Shown in pieces: positions 1 to 9,950 of a stretch of 64,000 bases of DNA (its first letter is position 1; every line of letters starts with the position of its first letter). The stretch is from Vicia villosa (Eukaryota > Streptophyta > Magnoliopsida > Fabales > Fabaceae). Location of the stretch: positions 41,465,462 to 41,529,461 of the forward strand of contig NC_081182.1 of the NCBI RefSeq assembly GCF_029867415.1. Direction: 5' to 3'. The notes beneath the pieces were generated by a model. It had not been told where the DNA came from. It did no database searches and was given only the letters and a program-made list of their open reading frames with translations. A program made the position numbers and the translations under genes.

Positions 1-440
1 ACTTTAAGAGGGCTAAGGAGAAAACAACATTTCTATATTCTGAGGAGGATTTAAGCTCCATGGACATGTTTAAATTTGAGCTGGAGAACAAAAACTCATT
101 TTCAATGCAAGAAGTTTTTCCGATACTTTCCTTATGTTGGTCAATGGTCTAATATACATGCATGCAGATTTAGTTTTCTTCTGCTGTTCTCTGATGCTAT
201 GTCATTAAGTTTGTTCTAGATGTTTTGTTGCTCATCTTGCAAGTTTATATTTGCCTTAAGAATGGCCAAAGAGAGAAATTGTTGTTATATGCATGCATAA
301 AGATTTAGTTTTCTTCTACTGCTCTCTGATGCTATGTCATGAAGTTTGTTCTACACGTTCTGCTACACATCTTGCAAGTTTATATTTGCCTTAAAAATGG
401 CCAAAAGGTGAAATTGTGTTAGTTTAAACGTGAATTTGAA
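1..440. repeat. Tandem duplication of about 135 bp
   Basis: Two consecutive copies of a roughly 135-bp unit are visible, the first from about 166 and the second from 301. Both contain AGATTTAGTTTTCTTCT, a GATGCTATGTCAT core, CATCTTGCAAGTTTATATTTG and an AATGGCCAAA end. They differ at scattered positions. Bases 3-151 are open in one frame and end at TAA, but I do not recognise the peptide; it could be the tail of an exon or chance. Confidence 0.7.
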
Positions 441-599
441 AGGTATTTGGTGATGAATTTGAAATTAGAATCTAAATTTTTTTATGCATTTGGTTGTGCG
501 TGTGAGTTTCTCTTATGTGGTCTCACTAATGATTGCTTACTAACAGAATTCTTATTCCCTTTTGTCTTGTTTGTATGTACTGTCACTACAGAAAAAAGG

Positions 600-960
600 C
601 CTCCTACCACGCCCAGAAAACCGAGGCTTTATGCAAAATAACCGTGGCGTAACGCTGAGGCCACGGTTCGGCCACGGAAATCCAACGGTGGAGTATACGG
701 CCGTGGCCAAAAGTAAAGTCCACGGTTTTTTGGTATAGACCACGCCATTTTTACAACCGTGGCATTTTTAGGCCACGGTTTAGGTAGCTTGATTAAGGCC
801 GCGGTTTGTATTTGCCATGACTTAATAACTGTGGCTATATTGTAAAGCCACGGTTTCATTTTAACGTTTACGACACAGTATTAGTTCAAGATATAGCCAC
901 GGTTTGGTTATGACCACCTATTTAAAACCGTTGTTATATGTTATGCATTCTAACCCATTT
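600..960. repeat. CACTA left subterminal repeat array (GCCACGGTTT)
   Basis: About a dozen copies of GCCACGGTTT or its complement AACCGTGGC, with one- or two-base variants, occur in both orientations between the terminal repeat and about 960. The same motif family recurs near the right end at about 4383-4570, so it belongs to this element. In En/Spm, such arrays bind the element's DNA-binding protein. Confidence 0.85.
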
Positions 961-988
961 ATCTAGCCACGATTTATTTCTCTATCAT

Positions 989-1019
<31 letters not shown>

Positions 1020-2990
1020 CAATAATATTGATCAATATAAAATTAATCATGAAAGTAAATACAATTCTAGCATTTATTTAGGATCAACCATGTTTTATAA
1101 ATATAATTCTAGCATTAGATTATGCGATCATGAAAGTATCATAAATGTACTTCTAGTGTGAAGACAAAACCAAATACAGAGCTACTAATAGTTTTACACC
1201 ATGAATGTAATGAATCTTCAAGTGAGCAGCAACACCGTAGCTGCAACATTACAACAAAGGGAAAGTGAGCAATAAACAAGAGCAGAATATTAAAAAACTT
1301 ATATCTTGTTTGACCTTCAATGAGCTGCACATTTATTCCTGTGTATGCAAGAAGCATTTAAGCACAAACATGGCTTAACATTTGATGCATGAGTAATTAG
1401 TAATGACATAATGAGTCATATTGCAATATACCTTAATCAATTTCCACTAGATTTGTTTTGCTGACAACTTTTTGAAGTCTCTCAGTGGATAAGAATTGTC
1501 CTACAAAACATAAAGTAATGAAATTAAATTAATTTTTGTATAAGACATAAAAAATTATTAATATCCACCCAACTGGAATTCTATAACACTTCAGTTAGTA
1601 ATAATCAATATAATGTCATATCTTAACCATATAAGATTTAGTCAATTGAAAGTTGAAATAGCATCACAGATTCACATCCTTCCACAAGGGACATTGAAGC
1701 GCCTAAGTTTGATATTCATTGATCTTTCACTCACAAAAACTAGTTATGTTTCATTATGGCCCCAACCTAGCAAAATAAAAGTAGTTAGCACCTAAGTTTG
1801 TCTTCTTTTTTTTCATTTTCCATGTGAACACCATTGGTTTCGCCATCATCACTTTTAGATCACTTTTAGACAACGGCACAAGCATAACACGGCAACGATA
1901 CAAGCATGACGAGATAAATTCGTTACCATGACGAGATAAACAAAATGTGTGTGATAACTTTAATTTCCACCCATTCTTGTTAACTTCCATGAGAAATTCC
2001 TTTTTGACTAGTCATCTCTAATGTCCCATCCTTTAAAATCCCTTACTTTCATGCAAAAAAAAAATTCACTTGTAATAGAAAACAAGAGTGAAACTGAAAA
2101 AAGGAAATAGCCTTCTACACACAAAGTTAAAAATCCATACAAGCTTTGCTTTATTTTTATTTTTAGTTTTCTAAAGACTGAAAAGCTTCATTTCGTGGAA
2201 ACTTTGTCTCCATGCCAATCTCATATGCCACTAAAAGTTTGAGGTGTTATGGGCCATATATCTTGTAACTAGGGTTTTATGAATCAATTCAACGGGTAGT
2301 TATAAAAAAATGTTTAACTATAAAAACACAAGTTTATATTCATTACATCTCATTAAAAGAAGTGAATCTGATAAGACTGTGTGAAAAAATATAATTGATC
2401 ACTATATAAATGAGATGACTTACATATATAATTGATCATTACAGGTTTTGCACTTTAGCGGCATGCTTATCACGTATACAAAATCGAAACCAAGCTCGAC
2501 AACTCACTTGCTGAACTGACTAACAAAGACCGAACTCGACGTCTTGTATCAAACCTGTCAAACAAAACAAACAGCTTGCAACAAATGAAATCAAAAAGCC
2601 ACGTTGTTGGACGCATCTCGCATCGCAGTCTGATGCACAAACAAGGAAGCTGTTAGAAAACCTGAGTCCATAATTGTTAGAACATGAGCTAACTAAATAA
2701 CAATTATGGACGCATCTCGCATCGCATTCTGATGCACAAACAAGGAAGCCCTTGTTACATTCAAAACTGAAACAAAAACTTGAAAAGAAGATTAATCCTT
2801 TACCAAAGAGAAGTGCACATAACAATAATCTGCGAATTGAACAAAGTACTACAAGTGCCGGAAGCTAAGGATGGATCACACAAGACATTATAGATAATAT
2901 AACAAGATGGGAATGATAATCATAGCTTATTCAACAACATGGTGATTACATAAGCCCCTATTTTCCATGTTTCCAAGATTGGGAATATAA
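961..2990. other. CACTA interior without recognisable genes
   Basis: AT-rich DNA with a short TA microsatellite near 990. A roughly 45-bp direct repeat containing ACGCATCTCGCATCGCA is found at about 2608 and again at about 2709. I see no coding segment I can name. The direct repeat may come from a captured host sequence. Confidence 0.5.
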
Positions 2991-3002
2991 GTTATTATAC
3001 CT

Positions 3003-3113
3003 CTAATCGAAGTCGTCGTCGATCCAATCGCCGTATATCCTACTGATTTTATCTGGACCTTTCCACTTATAATGAGCTCTCTGTCCTGGCTGCTGACTCA
3101 CAATGGAAGGCAT
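3003..3113 (-). CDS. Small 36-residue ORF inside the CACTA element, origin unrecognised
   Basis: A minus-strand ORF of 36 codons begins MPSIVSQQPG and ends with the compact stretch RIYGDWIDDDFD before TAG. The tail looks like the C-terminus of a conserved plant protein rather than random sequence, because it is acidic and aromatic-rich and out of character with the AT-rich surroundings. I cannot name the family. It lies downstream of the kinase and IQ fragments on the same strand and may be a third captured exon. It could also be chance. Confidence 0.35.
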   Translation of the reverse strand: MPSIVSQQPGQRAHYKWKGPDKISRIYGDWIDDDFD

Positions 3114-3282
3114 TTGTTAAGGGACTCACAATGGAAGCCCTCTGTGAAGGGACTCCAATATGATAAACATCTGAATGAGCTATAGGTGGAGCTGATGCAA
3201 CCACATTATCAGCGTGATTTTTTGAAGATACTCCCTGTTTTGTGTCAGAGGCAACAACAAAAACACCGTCCATACTTGTTCT

Positions 3283-3429
3283 TTAGTTACCTCGTTGTTC
3301 TTTAGTTAACAAAAACTGAACTATTAACAAAGGTGAGTCGGTTTGCAATGTTGTTGTTGAGTCGGTTGCTCTGCGAATAATCGCTTGAAGTTTCACTATT
3401 CCCTTCAATGCCCTCAAAGCCTTCTTTGC
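3283..3429 (-). pseudogene. Captured IQ67-domain (IQD family) exon fragment
   Basis: Read on the minus strand after a TTTCAG splice acceptor, the segment encodes AKKALRALKGIVKLQAIIRR. This is the start of the calmodulin-binding IQ67 domain of plant IQD proteins (consensus ARRALRALK..V.LQA..RG). After these 20 residues the similarity ends and the frame runs into unrelated residues and a stop at 3283. An internal GAG|GTAACT could also act as a splice donor. It lies downstream of the kinase exon in phase 0, so splicing would fuse the two. The piece alone is too short to make a complete IQD protein. Confidence 0.75.
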
Positions 3430-3911
3430 CTGAAACGAACAAGGGAATACTATCACTAAGTTTAGAACAAACAGAATCTTACAAGAAAAGAGATAAAATA
3501 AAATCATCTGCAAACCCAGCCGCAAAACCAACAATCAGAACACTAAATCATCTTTTTCTCAAAACAATCAAAACCTTCAGAAAATTGCAGAATACATAAA
3601 GCCACAGAACCCAGAAAAAGAACATTGTTCATCAAACATCAAACACAGAGGAACCCAATAGAATAGTGTAAAAGAGAAGAAGAAAGACAGATCCATAGAT
3701 CCAAAAACACAAAGAACAGAATCAAAAAGATCTCACTAGATGTTAAAACCGTGATTTTCTACTCAGCTTCACAACCGCAACATTCATCCTCAGCGACCAT
3801 TAATGTTCATCTCGAATCAAACACGAAACCAGACGCTTCAATTAATCTAACATAATTAATCTAACATAAATTAGGTTAAGGACATCAGATACAGCTTCAA
3901 TTATTCATTAC

Positions 3912-4205
3912 CTGCCATTCCTGGAGACCTTGTAAACTTTCGGAGTTCAATTTTTTGATGGCAATGGTGATTCCATCAAGCCAACCTCTGTAGACTTTTC
4001 CAAAACCTCCTTCACCGAGAAGTGTTTCAGATTTGAAATTCTTGGTAGAAGCTTTCAATTCGGCGAAAGTGTAGTCTCTCAGATTAGAAGTAGGTAAGAT
4101 CTGACCACCGATTGAAAAATCAGAAGAGGAGAAATTGGCGCTGTTTATGAAGGAGAAATTGGTCGTGAACAAGATGAAGAGAGACGGAGACGGCGATTGA
4201 GGCAT
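3912..4205 (-). pseudogene. Captured N-terminal exon of an RLCK-VII (PBL/PIX13-like) protein kinase
   Basis: 98 codons on the minus strand end exactly at a CAG|GTAATG splice donor after GLQEWQ. From about residue 34 the protein is typical of receptor-like cytoplasmic kinase subfamily [14 protein letters not shown], then [11 protein letters not shown], then the glycine-rich ATP loop GEGGFGKV and the VAIK-type lysine in IAIKKL. Subfamily members continue past this exon into the kinase lobe; here the rest is absent. The usual N-terminal myristoylation start (MG-C) is also missing, replaced by a hydrophobic stretch starting [10 protein letters not shown]. It therefore cannot be an active kinase. 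The retained exon/intron boundary shows that genomic DNA, not cDNA, was captured. Confidence 0.85.
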
Positions 4206-4379
4206 GAGAGGGGGAGAGGAAAAATTAGGTTAAAATGGGAACTTGTATTTATATTTTTAATGTTTTTTTAATTAAAAAATATTATAAAAAAAATTAATTA
4301 AAAAGAGGGAAACGAAAAGAAAAGAGAAAAAAATGGGCGGGATTAATTTTTTGGATGGGCGGGATTAATTTTTTGGATT

Positions 4380-4592
4380 TGGGCCACCGTTTTTAATCAA
4401 AATTATAAGGCCGCAGTTTTCTCAGTTGTATAACCGTGGAAATTGAAGTAAAGGCCACAGTTTCATATTCCGGATCCAATATTTTATAACATAATTCTAC
4501 GCTTTTAAAACCATGGCCAAATCATATATGTGGCCACAGTTTCTGAGCTGTGGAAAATTTTAGCGTGGCCGTAGACCTTTTTTCTTGTAGTG
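4380..4592. repeat. CACTA right subterminal repeats and terminal inverted repeat
   Basis: Degenerate GGCCACAGTTT and AACCGTGGA variants fill this zone and mirror the left subterminal array. The terminus ends CTTTTTTCTTGTAGTG, directly followed by the TGT target duplication. Confidence 0.8.
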
Positions 4593-5672
4593 TGTACATC
4601 GGAATGTTGGTTTGGTGGCTTGATGTCTTGGAGAAAATTTGGACATGAAGCTTACATGGAGAGACTTAGAGTTGAAGCTTGGCTAAATGACATGGCTAGG
4701 CTTGATGATGGCTTGGTGAATGGATCACATACGGATGCAATAATTCTAACTTAATTGTTTTGTCTTTTCTGAGCCTGTACTGATGTGTAACATGTATATG
4801 TGGTACATAGGTAGTGTATATAATGTGATGTATTTAGATGATAGGTAAAAGTGTAAAAAGAATGTATGTGATATAAACTGTGTGTAGTGAACATGTAATT
4901 GGAGGATAAAACATGTGTATGAATGTCCTTTATTAAATAAAATTATTTTGTTTGATCTCCTCTAATTAAAAATTAATTCAAACTGCAAATTAATATTTGA
5001 AAGATTAATTTCAAATATAATTGCAAACTCAATTAATCTTTAATAGTAAGATGAAAAAAGAAATATAATTAAAAAACATGTTATGCCAAAAAGGTCAAAA
5101 AGTCAATTCTTTGACTTTTGATTTTTCTCATTTATTATTATTATTTTTTGAATGTATACTAAAAAATACAAGATTTAGTGAATAATAATGTGAATGAATA
5201 CTAATAATGCAAATGGTTTTTGAAAACAACTATAAACAAGATTTGTAATAAAAGTCAACAAAATCATCCTTTAACTTTAACTTTTAATTCAAAATGAAAA
5301 TGATGCATGTTAATGATGTAGAGGAAATGTGAGCAGAGAACTAAATGAAAAAAGTTAAACTCTTGGACTATTCACTTTTGATTCTCAATCACAAATAACA
5401 GTTAAAACCTTCAAAGGAACAAATAAAATTAGTACTCTTTATTGTCACCCATCTGAGCCTCTAAGACCTAATGCAGTGGTGGATGATGCACCAAGACTAA
5501 GAAATCAATCCTTTGACTTCTTAATCACCAGAGGACTGGATGAATATTATTAAGACCAGATAAAATGTTAGATCTTCTGACTTTTCATTTAAATTCCATT
5601 GAATGCTTTTTGATTTATGAAATGCATGATCAAATGAAATGATCATGTTATGCTGATGCAGGTGAAAAACTC
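4593..5672. other. Intergenic or decayed repeat DNA
   Basis: AT-rich sequence without a convincing reading frame. Given the LTR-like end at 5673-5694 reading leftwards, this block may be part of a decayed LTR into which the CACTA element jumped. I see no second LTR boundary. Confidence 0.4.
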
Positions 5673-5694
5673 AGGATAAATTTTAGGGTATGAC
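5673..5694 (-). repeat. Possible LTR terminus (TGTCATACCC type)
   Basis: On the minus strand the sequence reads TGTCATACCCTAAAATTTAT, closely matching the first 20 bases of the Ogre-like LTRs at 51590 and 59425 (TGTCATACCCCAAAATTTGC). There is no purine tract on the outer side, so it would be the outer edge of an element extending leftwards. No partner LTR or internal domains are visible. Confidence 0.45.
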
Positions 5695-7754
5695 ACCCTG
5701 TGTCAATTAACACACCTATGCCAGTTTTTGTTTCAAGTGCAATTTTGTAACTTTTTTTTTTTGCCTTTTTCACTTCCGAACTATTCCAAGGCCTAGAGGA
5801 AAGACTCTTAATTAACCATGATGTGAATTTAGTGTGTATTCATGATTGAAGGTCTATAAGAAGCATATAATCTCTAAAAGAAAAATATATCTTATGCCCT
5901 GATTTTATAGTTTACAATACAATTTTATTTTCCTGCAATTTTATTTCATTCAATTGTTTTACTCTGAACTCCATTTGAGATTTTTTTATTTGATTAAGCA
6001 TTCCCTTTCTTTTAATCCAGTTTTCATTTACTTATCATTGTTATTTTATTCTATTGATCATATATGCAATAGCCAAGAAAGCTTTATTTGTTTATTCAAT
6101 TGTCATGCCTGAGTAGTTGATTGAGGGTTTTAAGGCAATGAGGAGTGTCTCGTAACAACCCTTATGTAGATTTCCATAAAATTTATTATGAGAACTTAGG
6201 GAATTTTTGTTTCAGTATTTTTGATCTTTACATATTTAAATTCATTGCGAAAGTAGGAATGAGTTATATATCGACTATACGCTGAAAGGGTGTAGCGTGA
6301 TATTGGATTTAGAAATACGAAAATGTTGAAAAGAGGCGGCAAAGGTGCCTCATAATTTAAATAGAGAAAGTATTTTTATTAATGGATGCTTTAAAAAATT
6401 GACTCTGAACAATACACTACTCTGACAAAAGTAGGTAGCGTATTTGATTAGAGTAAAACAACACGCCGACGAAAGTGGGTGTTGTCTATATTCATTTTTC
6501 TACGAAAGTAGCTTTATTTTCGTAAGAAATTGGGGGTATGCAAGAGGATTAGAGGCACAAATGAGAGTCCCAAACTCTGCTTGTTTTACTTAGTTTATTT
6601 CTAAATGTAAAAATCATTCACAAACTCTATTTCGGTCATTTTAGCAATTCAAAGATAAGATAGAATTCAGTAGTCATTCAGTTGGTCGCATACCTCACCA
6701 AATAGTGGAAATTCGTTTTTTTTTAATTTATTTATTTAATTAGAAGAGGCGCTACCACTAAACCAAACAACTTTTGTTGTTTATTTTTTGAACTGAAAGA
6801 ATAAATTATATATTGCATTATGTAAAGTGCAATTAATATATTAACGTTATTCATATTGTTTTTTAAATTATATAATGTGCAATTGATATGTTAACGTTAT
6901 TTTTTTAATTATATATTAACGTTATTTTATTATTTTTGTAATACAAACTTATTTAAATAATAAAATTATATTGCAACTAATTATAATTAAATAATTATAT
7001 TGCTCAGTTTTAAAATGGTGCAACTATTTATATAATGTATAATATATACTGTAACTAATTATATTGCAACTATGTAACTATAAGTACACAGTAACTAATT
7101 ATATTGTTCAGTTTTAAAATAGTGCAGCTATATGTTTTTATATTAATTAGGGTTGAAGCAATTAAATTTCAACGAAAACATGTAGCTCACTTGACGGGAG
7201 TCTCAACCTACAAGTATCAGGTACGAAGTGTATTGGTGCCAAAAAGTTTAGTTGGTTTTTTCTTTTCTTATTGCATTTCTATAAAATCTGATGTTCACAT
7301 CTTACGTGGATCTTAACTCAAAAAGCAAATTAGATGGAAATTCAAATGGATTTTTTTATTAAAAAAAGCTTAATTTTTTTATTTTAAAAAAGCAAATTTC
7401 CACGTGGAAATTCAAAAAAATTAAAGAAATGCCATGTGGCTTGCCATGTATGCAGATTCTGTTGGAATCTTAATCTAAGGTCAAATTAGATGGAATCTTT
7501 ATTTGGTGATGTCTGCGATTTTTTTTTTTTAAAATGGGGGTAAATCAAAACACGCTCGTATGGCAGGGGGTAAAAGATATTTAACCCTTAAAATTATGTA
7601 TTATCACCGAATAGACTAAATCAATTTACTATTTTTTGTTCTCTTTGCTATTGTATGCAAAAAACCGCATTGCGAGAAATCTTGTTGATTCAATTAATGA
7701 AATCCAGTGTTTCTTCCATGAGAGACGCTTATTATTAAGACAACAACAAAAAAA
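5695..7754. other. Non-coding repeat-derived region
   Basis: No gene is visible. Near 6250-6530 short phrases such as CGAAAGTAGG and CGAAAGTGGG recur. Near 6830-7090 there are AT-rich direct repeats built on TTAACGTTATT and ATTATATTG. Position and orientation would allow this to be the untranslated leader or LTR of the Athila-like fragment that follows, but I cannot define an LTR. Confidence 0.4.
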
Positions 7755-8260
7755 ATGGTTGAAGAATTAGATAATAAGCCCCTTAAGGACTGCACGATTC
7801 CCAGTAAAGAAGAACCACATTGCAGTATATTCCATCCACCCATTGGGCTAAACAATTTCGAGATTAAGCCCTCTCTTGTGGGCATGGTTCAACAAAACCA
7901 GCTTGCTGGACTACCTCTAGAAATGCTAATTTACACTTATCTATCTTTGTCGAATTTTGCGGCACATTGAAAGCTAACAATGTTGATCCCGCTGCTATTC
8001 AAATTAGATTATTTCGATTCTCTTTACGGGATAAAGCTTGCACTTGCCTGCAATCCCTTCTTGCAAACTCCATCACTACTTGGGAACCGCTGAAAGTTGT
8101 GTTTCTAGGGTGATATTTTCTGACGAGTAAGACAACACAAATTAGGAGTGAGATATCAAACTTTAGACAGGAAGAATGGGAATCTCTATTTGACGCTTAT
8201 GAGTGTTTTAAGGACTTATTGAGGATGTGCCCATTCATGGGCGTGAAAAGTGGCTAATTG
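7755..8260 (+). pseudogene. Degenerate Athila-type (Ty3/gypsy) gag
   Basis: The first frame encodes NNFEIKPSLVGMVQQNQLAG, the conserved start of Athila-group gag. A frameshift near 7937 moves to another frame that continues FCGTLKANNVDPAAIQIRLF, then SLRDKACTCLQSL and ITTWEPL, the Retrotrans_gag core. A stop codon breaks it, after which EISNFRQEEWESLFDAYECF and a CP-like end follow. At least one frameshift and several stops make it non-functional. No protease or reverse transcriptase follows; a fragment of a copia element on the opposite strand begins at 8482. Confidence 0.8.
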
Positions 8261-8481
8261 TCCATACCTTTTATAATGGTCTCCTTTATTCCACAAGGAT
8301 GACCCTTGATGCAACTGTCAATGATGCCCTTATGATCAACTCCAAGGATGTGGCCTAATAGGACATTAAAAAAAATACCACTTATGGGAAAGCGCTTGTG
8401 AAATCACTGCAAAAGCAACCCTTCAAAAAGGTGGACTTTATCAAGTTAGTTCCTTTAACCATATGCATGCTAAGGTATATG

Positions 8482-8733
8482 CTACCAACTTATTGGCGTT
8501 GGCTTGTGTGAGCAAGATTTGCTGCAACAATTAACACATCTAGCCTTGACGAAATTATCTAATTGTGCTTCTTGCACATAAAACAAGGCCTCCGCATCAT
8601 AGAGAGAAGTGGATTTAGAACTCCCATACATTTGCATAATATTTGGGGTGTATTCTTCAAGAAAACCATCTAGGATCAAGTCGATATGATCTTGTTTGCT
8701 AATCAAGTTCCCAACAACTAACAAGGAATCCAT
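8482..8733 (-). pseudogene. Ty1/copia gag fragment
   Basis: An 83-residue minus-strand reading frame begins MDSLLVVGNLISKQDHIDLI and continues DGFLEEYTPNIMQMYGSSKS and YDAEALFYVQEAQLDNF. This is the conserved middle of copia-type gag (UBN2 family), where DSL..G.PI...D....IL.GLP.EY and EAL...QE are typical. The frame then degenerates with no zinc knuckle or pol. The element lies opposite to the neighbouring Athila fragment, so one probably inserted into or was joined to the other. Confidence 0.8.
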
Positions 8734-9300
8734 AATAACTTTAATTCTAAAAAAAATAGTAATTGATCTATTTCCTTTCTTTGTAGACTTGAGTTCAGCA
8801 CATAATTGACGATCTAGCTTTCAAATGCGTGTTTATAGAAAATAAATCGAGGAAGAACAAAATAAAAAATGGTGGAAAGTAACCAGGTAAACATAGCTTA
8901 ATCTTGGAAAATCCAAGATTTGTATTTATTAGAAATCGTACATGTGAGACGATATTGAGATGTTTTAAATTTTCGAGGGATTTGAGGATTAACGACATGT
9001 TTGTGCATCTTTTGTGTTAAGATTACTTCTTCTATCTGTTAAGATTTCTTTCAGTTTTAAGATTTCTTTCCATTTGATCGAAAGCTTTAGTCCGAAGGAG
9101 TTGTGTGAGCTGGACAAAGCAAACATTAAAGAAATTGATTCAGATTAAATAGGATCTTAGACCACAAAATCTTGATTTCCTACTAACTCCATTGACGAAC
9201 CTTGAAATAGTTAGATTGTGAAACTCAAATGCATGCAGGGTAGAAGAAAATGCAATGATGCTCAGGGATTAAAGACGCGTGAAAGATCGCAACCATCGAA
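8734..9300. other. No recognisable gene (probable copia leader)
   Basis: This lies between the copia gag fragment and a primer-binding-like site on the same (minus) strand, where an untranslated leader and gag N-terminus would be expected. The frames are closed or low-complexity and I cannot match them to gag. Confidence 0.4.
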
Positions 9301-9403
9301 TGATACCATGTGGAATTAGATGAACATAACAGTTCATCATTCTCAATTATAGAAAGTTGAAATGAAAAAACTGAGAAAAAGAAGAAAAGAGTATTATTGA
9401 TAT
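9301..9403 (-). other. Possible copia primer-binding site and LTR edge
   Basis: On the minus strand CCACA is followed by TGGTATCA, the first eight bases of the classical copia primer site complementary to initiator tRNA-Met. This would place an LTR end at 9309. The LTR would run rightwards and be interrupted by the CACTA element at 9404. Only eight bases support the primer site and I could not find the other LTR end. Confidence 0.4.
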
Positions 9404-9785
9404 CACTACGCCAAATTTGGCTTTTAGCAGCACCCCTACGAAAGCGCTTTTAGGAAAAGCGCTGGCATAGGCTTCGCTAAAGACAAAATTAAAAAACACG
9501 CTAAAAAAGCGCTCTAATAGTGGGGGGGTATGAAAGCGCTTTTAAGAAGCGCTCTGGTAGGGGGGGTTATGAGAGCGCTTTTCAAAAGCGCTCTGGTAGG
9601 GGGGGGGGGGTACGAAAGCGCTTTACAAAAGCGCTCTGGTAGGTGGGGGGAACGTGGGGGGAACGAAAGCGCTTTTCAAAAGCGCTCTGGTAGGGGTGTT
9701 TAATGAGAGCGCTTTTTGTCAAAAGCGCTGGTATAGCCCAGGCTATGAGAGCGCTTTCCAGAAGCGCTTTAGTAGCCTTATTACT
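9404..9785. repeat. CACTA left terminal and subterminal repeats (AAAGCGCTTTT)
   Basis: Palindromic AAAGCGCTTTT or AAAAGCGCT motifs occur roughly every 20-40 bases, often as back-to-back pairs separated by runs of G such as GGTAGGGGGG. The same motif family recurs at the right end, marking it as the element's own binding array. Confidence 0.85.
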
Positions 9786-9879
9786 AAAATTAAAACCAAA
9801 AACACGCTTCTACTGTTTCTCACTTTCTCTCTTTCTTTTTCTCTCTGCACGCGAACCAGAAACCCCACCCCTCACCGTC

Positions 9880-9950
9880 GTCGGTCCTCCGTCAACCTTA
9901 TCGGTCCTCCGTCAACCTTATCGGTCCTCCGTCCACCACCATCGCGCGAA
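9880..9950 (+). repeat. Short tandem repeat, about 20 bp, three copies
   Basis: TCGGTCCTCCGTCAACCTTA is repeated back to back, with a final copy diverging into CCACCACCATCG. It lies in what is probably the untranslated leader of the element, before the transposase gene. Confidence 0.8.

Larger units (their letters stand above)
584..4592. mobile_element. Non-autonomous CACTA (En/Spm) element carrying captured gene pieces
   Basis: The left end reads CACTACAGAAAAAAGG and the right end, reverse-complemented, reads CACTACAAGAAAAAAGG. Both are flanked by the 3-bp target duplication TGT (581-583 and 4593-4595), the CACTA hallmark. The 4009-bp element has no transposase. Both subterminal zones are packed with variants of GCCACGGTTT in both orientations, the expected binding array for a TNP1-like protein. 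The interior holds, on the minus strand, fragments of a receptor-like cytoplasmic kinase and of an IQ67-domain gene, plus a third small ORF. This makes it a transduplicating (Pack-type) CACTA. It must depend on a transposase supplied elsewhere; the 9404-19281 element has different subterminal motifs and is probably not its partner. Confidence 0.92.

Noticed and set aside
1139..1357. 72-codon minus-strand frame with a hydrophobic stretch
   Set aside because: It lies inside the non-autonomous CACTA element, has no recognised motif, and its length is within chance for this composition.
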